From contig JAIOXB010000005.1 of the NCBI GenBank assembly GCA_021741825.1, forward strand, positions 1-33,861: a stretch of DNA of 33,861 nucleotides, in the 5' to 3' direction. Shown one piece after another: positions 27,519-33,861 of the stretch. Positions within the stretch are counted from its first letter, which is position 1, and the number at the start of each line of letters is the position of its first letter. Under the pieces are notes generated by a model. The model was given only the letters and a program-made list of their open reading frames with translations. It was not told the origin of the DNA and did not search any database. This DNA is from Microbacteriaceae bacterium (GTDB lineage: Bacteria; Actinomycetota; Actinomycetes; Actinomycetales; Microbacteriaceae). The translations under genes were made by a program, and so were the position numbers.

Positions 27519-29228
27519 TTACTTCGCCAGGCCCTTTGGCAGAGCGATGGAGGAGCGTTCCGTTGTTCCCTTTGGCGCGACCGCGCCGATGTCGGTAACA
27601 ACGTCGATGAGAACGGGGCCGGGCGTCTCGTGTGCTTGCTGCATCGCGGACTCCAATTGGCTTGCCTTGGTGACGCGAATTCCCTTGACGCCAAAACTTT
27701 CTGCGACGTCCGCCATGTTGACGTCGTCGAAGTGCCAGAGTTCTGCGTGTTTACCGTGAAGCGTGCCTCCATAGGCCGGAAGGTACGGGTTGATCTCTTG
27801 ATTGAGTGAACGGTTGTCGTTCACCACAAAGGTCACGGGGACCTGCCAGCGGGCGGCGGTCTCGAGCTCGCTCAAGTGGTAGTAGGCACCACCGTCGCCC
27901 GTGAAGACCACAACCGGAACATCGGGTCGCCCGATTTGAGCGCCTATCCCTGCGGGCAGCGCCCAACCGAGGGATCCCGCCGCTCGCAGATAGGTCTGTT
28001 CCGGTTTGGTCAAATCAAGATGAGCGGCTGTCCACATTCCCGCGTGCCCGGTATCGGAAACGACCATTGCGTTGTCGGGCAATAGGTTCGAGAGTTCACC
28101 AACGAGCAATTCGGGTCGCATCGGGTCGACGTTCTTGTCCATAACCGACTCGAGGCTGTCCCGCCATTCTTTTGCAACTGCCCGAGTCCACTCCGCCCAG
28201 GTCTCGTACTTGTTGGCTGGTTGATCCCACGCCTTGATGAGTTCGGTCAGAGCAAGACGGGCGTCCGAAACGACTCCGATGGTGTTCTTGTATTGATTAC
28301 CCACTTGTTCGGGGCTGATGTCGAAGTGCACAACGCGTGTGTCAGGGTGCGGAACCTGCCAGGTCAACGTGACTTGGCTTCCGGTTTGGCTTCCAATGAA
28401 AATCACCAGGTCCGCTTCGAGAACGACCTGGTTCGCGCTCTTCCGGGCATACAAGCCCGGAGTTCCGACCGACAGCTTGTGGTCGGCCGGGAACACATCT
28501 TTCGAGTTGAGCGAGGTCGCCACCGGAATCCCGGATCGTTCGGCGAAAGCGACCAACTCTGCGCCCGCCCGTGACCATCGAACTCCACCGCCCGCGACGA
28601 TTACCGGACGCGAGGATGCGGTGATTGCTGCGAGAGCCACGGCGAAGGCCTCTGGGTCCGGTGCTGTTCGGTGTAACGGCACTTCGTAGTTGTTGGAGTA
28701 GACCGCGGCCTCGATGTTCTGGGCTTCGATCATGTCACCCGTGTGACCAGCCAACTCGAGGTGGGTTGGACCGGGCCTACCGCTTGTTGCGTGGCGCAGG
28801 GCGGTGTGGAGCATGTCCGGAAGACGTTTCACATCAAGAACCTGGCCCGAATACTTGGTGACGGGCTTGAACAGCGGGAAGTCTTCGATTTCCTGGTAAT
28901 AGTTGCGTCCCCGGCTCCACTCGTACGGACCTCCGGTCAGGGCCAGAACAGGAGAGTTGGCGAGGTAGGCGTCCCGCAGGCCGGCAGCAAGGTTGGCGCC
29001 GCCGATGTTTTGAGCCGCACAGACACCCGGTCGGTTGGTGGCACGGGCATATCCGTCGGCCATGTACGCCGTCGCTTTTTCGCCGTGAGCCACGATTCGC
29101 TTGATGTTGGTTTCGTTCTCCATCGTGAAGAGCGTGTTCGTGAGAGCCGTGGGGACAAGGAAGATCGCGGTTACTCCGCACGCGTCGAGCGTCCGAGAGA
29201 GATATTGTGCTCCGGTTACGGTATCCAT
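27519..29228 (-). CDS. Thiamine diphosphate-dependent enzyme (acetolactate synthase large-subunit-like)
   Basis: AHGEKATAYMADGYARATNRPGVCAAQNIGGANLAAGL; GDGGAYYHLSELETAARWQVPVTFVVNDN (ThDP-binding GDG...N motif). Confidence 0.92.
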   Translation of the reverse strand: MDTVTGAQYLSRTLDACGVTAIFLVPTALTNTLFTMENETNIKRIVAHGEKATAYMADGYARATNRPGVCAAQNIGGANLAAGLRDAYLANSPVLALTGGPYEWSRGRNYYQEIEDFPLFKPVTKYSGQVLDVKRLPDMLHTALRHATSGRPGPTHLELAGHTGDMIEAQNIEAAVYSNNYEVPLHRTAPDPEAFAVALAAITASSRPVIVAGGGVRWSRAGAELVAFAERSGIPVATSLNSKDVFPADHKLSVGTPGLYARKSANQVVLEADLVIFIGSQTGSQVTLTWQVPHPDTRVVHFDISPEQVGNQYKNTIGVVSDARLALTELIKAWDQPANKYETWAEWTRAVAKEWRDSLESVMDKNVDPMRPELLVGELSNLLPDNAMVVSDTGHAGMWTAAHLDLTKPEQTYLRAAGSLGWALPAGIGAQIGRPDVPVVVFTGDGGAYYHLSELETAARWQVPVTFVVNDNRSLNQEINPYLPAYGGTLHGKHAELWHFDDVNMADVAESFGVKGIRVTKASQLESAMQQAHETPGPVLIDVVTDIGAVAPKGTTERSSIALPKGLAK

Positions 29229-29252
29229 CAGACTTCCTTGTCTGTTTAAGCC

Positions 29253-29271
29253 TGTCTCATATAATGAGACA
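29253..29271. promoter_or_regulatory. Palindromic operator candidate in the iclR / ThDP-enzyme divergent region
   Basis: TGTCTCAT-ata-ATGAGACA, perfect 8-bp arms, overlapping a TATAAT (29260-29265) preceded by TTGTCT (29238-29243) with 16-bp spacing on the + strand. Confidence 0.65.
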
Positions 29272-29410
29272 CAGTCTTATTTCTTCGAGCATACAACTTT
29301 TCGACGAGTTTGACCAGAGTGTCTCGAGTCGTTGCCAATTTGTTACCAAACACCGAATCGGGGCCGAAGGGAAAATAGACTGATGCTCGTTGAGCGGGAA
29401 GGATGAGCAC

Positions 29411-30220
29411 GTGACGGAACCTGAGGCGACGCCGCCCGTCGGCGCTAGTGGGGTTCTCGGTCGCGCAATCGAACTCATCGAACTCGTCGCAGCCGAGAAC
29501 AACGGGCTCGGTGTTCGCGAGGCCGCACGACTCAGCGGAGTTGATCGCAGTGCCGTCAGCAGAATCATGAGTCAGCTGGAAAAATCTGGGTACGTCGAGC
29601 AGGACCAAATTCGAAAGCTGTATTTCCCCGGTCCGAAACTTTTCTCACTGGCATCAACCCTCGTCGAACACGACAGCCTCTGGAAAGCAGCGGAACCCTT
29701 CCTTAATGAGCTGGTGCAGAGGTTCAACGAAACCTGTTACCTGTCCGTTCGGGTTCGCGATGAACTCGTCTTCCGCGGCAAGGTCGATTGCAATCACACC
29801 ATCAAGTACGTGATTGAGCTGGGAAAGCCATTCCCCTGCACATCCGGGGCCGCCGGCACGGCGATCTTGTCGGGAATGTCAGAAGACGCCAGCAATCAAA
29901 TCCTCAACAAAGGTTTTGCCCAATACACCGAACTCAGTTTTTCGTCCACGAAGGAATACCAAGAGCAACTCCGTATCGATAGGAACCTCGGCTACTCGTA
30001 TTCCCCTGGCCGATGGGTCAAGGGCGGTTCGGGTGTCGCGTCCCCCTATTTCAATGCGGCTGGTGAGTGCGTGGGTTCGATCACACTGAGCTGCCCGAGT
30101 GATCGTCTCGCTGGAATTTCCATCACGGAAGCCGGTGCTGCCGTCCGTGATGCCGCTCACGGCTTATCGCGCCGACTGGGTTACCTGGGCGATTGGGATG
30201 GCTGGTCCGCGGTCGCCTAA
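29411..30220 (+). CDS. IclR family transcriptional regulator
   Basis: Likely GTG at 29411 (ORF track TTG 29390): LGRAIELIELVAAENNGLGVREAARLSGVDRSAVSRIMSQLEKSGYVEQDQ; C-terminal IclR effector domain (GKPFPCTSGAAGTAILSGM). Confidence 0.92.
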   Translation: MTEPEATPPVGASGVLGRAIELIELVAAENNGLGVREAARLSGVDRSAVSRIMSQLEKSGYVEQDQIRKLYFPGPKLFSLASTLVEHDSLWKAAEPFLNELVQRFNETCYLSVRVRDELVFRGKVDCNHTIKYVIELGKPFPCTSGAAGTAILSGMSEDASNQILNKGFAQYTELSFSSTKEYQEQLRIDRNLGYSYSPGRWVKGGSGVASPYFNAAGECVGSITLSCPSDRLAGISITEAGAAVRDAAHGLSRRLGYLGDWDGWSAVA

Positions 30221-30225
30221 AAACT

Positions 30226-31002
30226 TCACGGGTTCGATGCACCGCGAACGCGGTCGATAAACGTTGAGATGAGCTGTGCGACCTCGCCGGGGTTCTCGAT
30301 CGGAAACAAATGCCGCGCTTGTGGGATTTCGACAAACTCGCCCCGCGGAACCAACTCGCTGAGATCGCGCGCCTGATCCAGCGGGACCACCTCATCCCGT
30401 TCCGCGGCGATGACGAGCACGGGCACGGAAATGTGCCGCGCGGTCTGTGTTCCATCAAAGCCCCCGAGAGCCTCGGCGCACAGCGCGTACGATTCACCGT
30501 CGACGCTGCCCAAACTGTCGAGAGCCTTGTTTACGTCTCCGGAGTTGCTTTCGACGAACTCGTCGGTGAACCATCGCGATTGAGCTGCTTCTTTCATGAC
30601 GGTCGTCCCCGACGTGCGTGCAAGTTCCGCTCTGCTCTGCCATATCGCCGCGTCCCCCATCGTTGCCGCCGCAGCCATGACGACTACCGCAGAGTCGCCG
30701 GACAGCGAGCGGGCAATTTCGAGAGCGATAGTTCCGCCGATGGAAAGCCCGATGACAACAACGCGTTCGGCGTCTCGAGCGTTGTTCTTCAGGTACTCGA
30801 GACATTCGTCTGCGAGGTCGGTGATGGAAAAAGAACGGTCTGCAGGCGAGTTGTCGCCGTGTCCGGGAAGTTCGACGAACACGTTGGACCAGTCATCGAG
30901 GACGGACGGCATTTCCGCCCACATACGTGATTGTTGCCCGAGGGATGGAATCCACATCGCTATCTTTTTTCCGAGGTCACCGGAATGTCTAAAACTCAGC
31001 AT
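30226..31002 (-). CDS. Alpha/beta hydrolase (3-oxoadipate enol-lactonase-like)
   Basis: FVELPGHGDNSPADRSFSITDLADECLEYL; VVVIGLSIGGTIALEIA nucleophile elbow (GLSIGG); ARHLFPIENPGEVAQLI. Confidence 0.88.
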   Translation of the reverse strand: MLSFRHSGDLGKKIAMWIPSLGQQSRMWAEMPSVLDDWSNVFVELPGHGDNSPADRSFSITDLADECLEYLKNNARDAERVVVIGLSIGGTIALEIARSLSGDSAVVVMAAAATMGDAAIWQSRAELARTSGTTVMKEAAQSRWFTDEFVESNSGDVNKALDSLGSVDGESYALCAEALGGFDGTQTARHISVPVLVIAAERDEVVPLDQARDLSELVPRGEFVEIPQARHLFPIENPGEVAQLISTFIDRVRGASNP

Positions 31003-31096
31003 CGATCTGCCTCTCTCAATTGCGCTCTGCCGGAGTGCCCTATGGTGGTGAAATCATCGCCGTGATGATCCCGATGGCACGGAGAGGCAGTCAATC

Positions 31097-31828
31097 GTGT
31101 TCCTGGTTGTCGCACTTGGCATATTAGTAGGTGCCATTGCGCAGCGCGTTGCGGGAATGGGATACGCACTCACGCTTGCTCCGATTTTGGTCCTGACACT
31201 CGGCCCCTTCGAAGGGCCGATGGTGGTGAACATTGCGGGAGCGCTGTCGTCAGCGTTGGTTTTCCTACAAAGCAAAAAATCTGTTGACTGGAAACAATTC
31301 TGGATTCTCTCGATTCCCGCGGTGATTGTCATCATTCCGAGTGCGTTTTTCAGTGTCGCCTTCAGCGGGCCGCTGTTGCAAATCGGCATCGGCGTGATTC
31401 TTATTTTTGCGCTCGGGACGTCTCTCGTGGCGGTGAAGTCCGATCGATTTCTTCCTCGGGGAGGCCTCGGGGTTCTGTTTGGAGCGAGTTCAGGTTTCAT
31501 GAGTGCAACCGCCGGGATCGGCGGACCAGCAATGGGGGTCTACGCAATTTTGACGGGTTGGGATCAAAAATCTTTTGCCGCAACCCTGCAGCCGTATTTT
31601 GTCACCCTTGGGGTGACCTCGTTCCTGTCTAAATTTGCCGCGTCCGGCACGTTACCGGACCTGTCCATCTGGTTGTGGGTGGGCATTGCGGCGCTCACAG
31701 TAGTTGGCTCGTGGTTGGGGATTTTTCTTCAGAAATACGTGTCGGTTGAATTGGCTCGATTGAGTGTCATCATCATTTGTTTCACGGGCTCACTGGCGGC
31801 CATCATCGACGGTGTGCTTGACCTTTAG
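31097..31828 (+). CDS. TauE/SafE family sulfite/anion exporter-like permease (copy B)
   Basis: GTG start; GAIAQRVAGMGYALTLAPILVLTLGPFEGPMVVNIAGA; ASSGFMSATAGIGGPAMGVYAI. Confidence 0.87.
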   Translation: MFLVVALGILVGAIAQRVAGMGYALTLAPILVLTLGPFEGPMVVNIAGALSSALVFLQSKKSVDWKQFWILSIPAVIVIIPSAFFSVAFSGPLLQIGIGVILIFALGTSLVAVKSDRFLPRGGLGVLFGASSGFMSATAGIGGPAMGVYAILTGWDQKSFAATLQPYFVTLGVTSFLSKFAASGTLPDLSIWLWVGIAALTVVGSWLGIFLQKYVSVELARLSVIIICFTGSLAAIIDGVLDL

Positions 31829-31897
31829 AAACCGTTCAAGCAAACCGAAACCTTCCGATTCGTCGCAGCCGCAATGCTCTCTGGATAGGATTCGCTC

Positions 31898-33754
31898 ATG
31901 CTCATGGAAACTGCGATCGCGCGTCACGGGTTCGCGAATTTCCGAGAACTGCATCGGTGGTCGATTGAAAATCCCAACGATTTTTGGCGCGAGGCGTGGG
32001 ATGAATTGGGAATCGTCGGCGAGCGAGGGGATCGGACGAGTCACGGGGACGGTTTCGAAGAGACGGAATGGTTTCCCGACGCGCGACTGAATATCGTTGA
32101 CACCCTTTTGTCAGGGGATTCGTCGTTCAACGCCGTGATTGCGCACGCCGAGGACTCACCGCGATTTTCGCTCACTCGAGGTGAACTTCGGGAGCACGTT
32201 GCTGCGTGCGCGGCGGCTCTTCGAGCCTCGGGAGTTCAGGTCGGCGACAGAGTCGTGGCGTGGACGCCGAATGTCGTCGAAACAGTCGTTTTCGCCCTCG
32301 GTGCCCTGTCCATCGGCGCCGTCGTCAGCACAGCATCAACGGATTTTGGTCCCGCCGCGCTGGTTGATCGGTTCGGCCAAATCGAACCGACGGTCCTTCT
32401 TACGGCGTCGTCCTACATCTATGGCGGCAAAGAAGTCCTCCTTGCCGAATCGATCGCACAGGTGGTCAGTGAGTTACCGACGCTCACGACCGTCGTTGTC
32501 ATTGGCGGCAGTGACGCGCACCCGACGTGGGAGAACTGGCTTGCCCCGCATCGAGGCAGCGAATTAGATCCAACCCCGCTTCCGTTCAATCACCCGGGCT
32601 TCATCCTGTTTTCGAGCGGGACAACGGGACGCCCCAAATGCATCGTCCATTCTGCGGCGGGCGTTCTGTTGAAAGTTCTGAGTGAACAGGGATACCATCT
32701 CGATGTTCGTCCAGGCGACACAATGCTGTACGCGACCACGTGCGGTTGGATGATGTGGAACTGGCTGGTGTGCGGGCTCGGTCGCGGAGCGACGATTGTG
32801 CTGTGCGACGGCAGCCCCGGGTATCCCGATATTTCTCGATTGTGGGCGATCACTCGTGCGGAACGCCTGACGTTCCTCGGCGTTTCCGCCGCGCTGATTG
32901 ATTCGTGGCGCCGCGCCTCGCTCGAGCCCCGACACGATTTTGACGTTTCCACGCTTCGAACGATCGCGTCCACCGGTTCACCGCTCGCGGCGTCCGGCTA
33001 CGACTGGGTGGCCGACGCGGTGTCCCCCGATGTGCGCGTTGCGTCCATCGCGGGGGGTACTGACCTGTGCGGTTGTCTCGTGCTGGGAGTAGACACCGAG
33101 CCCGTTGTCCGGGGCGAAATTCAGGGGCCAGCACTGGGGCTGGACGTTACGGTTCTGCGGTCGGATGGGACCGAGGCCGACGTGTCCGAAGAAGGAGAAC
33201 TGGTGTGCAGAACGCCGTTCCCGACCGTGCCGCTAACGTTCTGGGGGGACACCGACGGTTCGCGGCGTCACAGCGCCTACTTCGATCGATTCCCCGGATT
33301 GTGGGCCCACGGCGATTACGCGAAACGAACCCCGTCGGGTGGGTTCGAGATTTTGGGCCGATTGGACGCGACCCTCAACGTGAAGGGGGTTCGAATCGGA
33401 ACCGCGGAAATCTATCGCGTGGTCCTGTCCATTCCCGGTGTGCTGGAAGCGATGGCGATCGAACAGCCCGATGGCGACGATGCGCGCGTTGTGTTGTTCG
33501 TGGTGCTCGAACAACACCTCTCTGCCGAGCTGGATGGGCTGATTCGAACAACGCTCCGGACTCAAGCGAGCCCAAGGCACGTCCCCGCGATCATTGTCGA
33601 GGTTCCCGAACTGCCTCGAACTCGCAGTGGCAAGATGACCGAACTGGCGGTCGCCGACATTGTGACTGGCCGCCCAGAGCGTGACACGTCGTCGCTCGCT
33701 TACCCCGAATGTCTCACGTGGTTTCGCGAGTGGGCCGCCGCGTCTACGTCGTAG
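31898..33754 (+). CDS. Acetoacetate-CoA ligase-like AMP-forming enzyme
   Basis: FRELHRWSIENPNDFWREAWDELGIVGERG; PGFILFSSGTTGRPKCIVHSAAGVLLK; LWAHGDYAKRTPSGGFEILGRLDATLNVKGVRIGTAEIY; LPRTRSGKMTELAV. Confidence 0.88.
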   Translation: MLMETAIARHGFANFRELHRWSIENPNDFWREAWDELGIVGERGDRTSHGDGFEETEWFPDARLNIVDTLLSGDSSFNAVIAHAEDSPRFSLTRGELREHVAACAAALRASGVQVGDRVVAWTPNVVETVVFALGALSIGAVVSTASTDFGPAALVDRFGQIEPTVLLTASSYIYGGKEVLLAESIAQVVSELPTLTTVVVIGGSDAHPTWENWLAPHRGSELDPTPLPFNHPGFILFSSGTTGRPKCIVHSAAGVLLKVLSEQGYHLDVRPGDTMLYATTCGWMMWNWLVCGLGRGATIVLCDGSPGYPDISRLWAITRAERLTFLGVSAALIDSWRRASLEPRHDFDVSTLRTIASTGSPLAASGYDWVADAVSPDVRVASIAGGTDLCGCLVLGVDTEPVVRGEIQGPALGLDVTVLRSDGTEADVSEEGELVCRTPFPTVPLTFWGDTDGSRRHSAYFDRFPGLWAHGDYAKRTPSGGFEILGRLDATLNVKGVRIGTAEIYRVVLSIPGVLEAMAIEQPDGDDARVVLFVVLEQHLSAELDGLIRTTLRTQASPRHVPAIIVEVPELPRTRSGKMTELAVADIVTGRPERDTSSLAYPECLTWFREWAAASTS

Positions 33755-33861
33755 TTGCGACGGGGCCGGTGGTTCCTCGAACCACCAGGGTCGCCGATAC
33801 GTGTTGACGGTTTGCCGGTGCGGTGCGGTCGTCGATTCGATGGAGCATGTGTTGGGCCGCG
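33744..33861 (-). CDS. C-terminal fragment of a LacI-family transcriptional regulator, truncated by window edge
   Basis: Minus frame from 33860 down: AAQHMLHRIDDRTAPANRQHVSATLVVRGTTGPVATTT*, typical LacI C-terminus (L.R......P......LVVRGTTGP). Not in ORF track. Confidence 0.7.
   Translation of the reverse strand, partial: AAQHMLHRIDDRTAPANRQHVSATLVVRGTTGPVATTT

Overview
Bacterial chromosomal window, moderately high GC and densely coding. It looks actinobacterial (possibly Microbacteriaceae); this is inferred from protein style, GTG starts and PstS/SCP-thiolase-like families, not proven. Four blocks are visible. (1) 1-7.7 kb, minus strand: a rearranged phosphate-uptake locus, pstC-pstA-pstS followed by two further large secreted binding-protein-like genes. 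No pstB is visible in the window, and a PHO-box-like tandem 11-mer lies upstream of pstC. (2) 7.7-9.8 kb: an SDR oxidoreductase, a divergent TetR regulator and a RidA protein. (3) 9.85-15.9 kb: a cell-surface glycan module (polytopic membrane protein, GtrA, GT2, a divergent SDR/epimerase, rfbF and rfbG; no rfbH). (4) 15.9-33.75 kb: a large catabolic/transport cluster containing two TauE/SafE permeases, an amidohydrolase, an NMT1/Ssu-type ABC importer with two permeases, an aldo/keto reductase, a thiolase plus DUF35 protein, a TtuC/DmlA-like dehydrogenase, a cyclase, a CaiC-like acyl-CoA ligase, a ThDP enzyme, a divergent IclR regulator, an alpha/beta hydrolase and an acetoacetyl-CoA synthetase-like ligase. 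The right edge holds the C-terminus of a LacI-type regulator that is absent from the ORF track. The most interesting signals are the uncharacterised CoA-dependent catabolic cluster, a matching TCTC-N7-GAGA dyad upstream of both of its main transcription units (candidate IclR operator), and the tail-anchored, non-lipoprotein phosphate-binding proteins. No tRNA, rRNA, CRISPR array or transposon was recognised.
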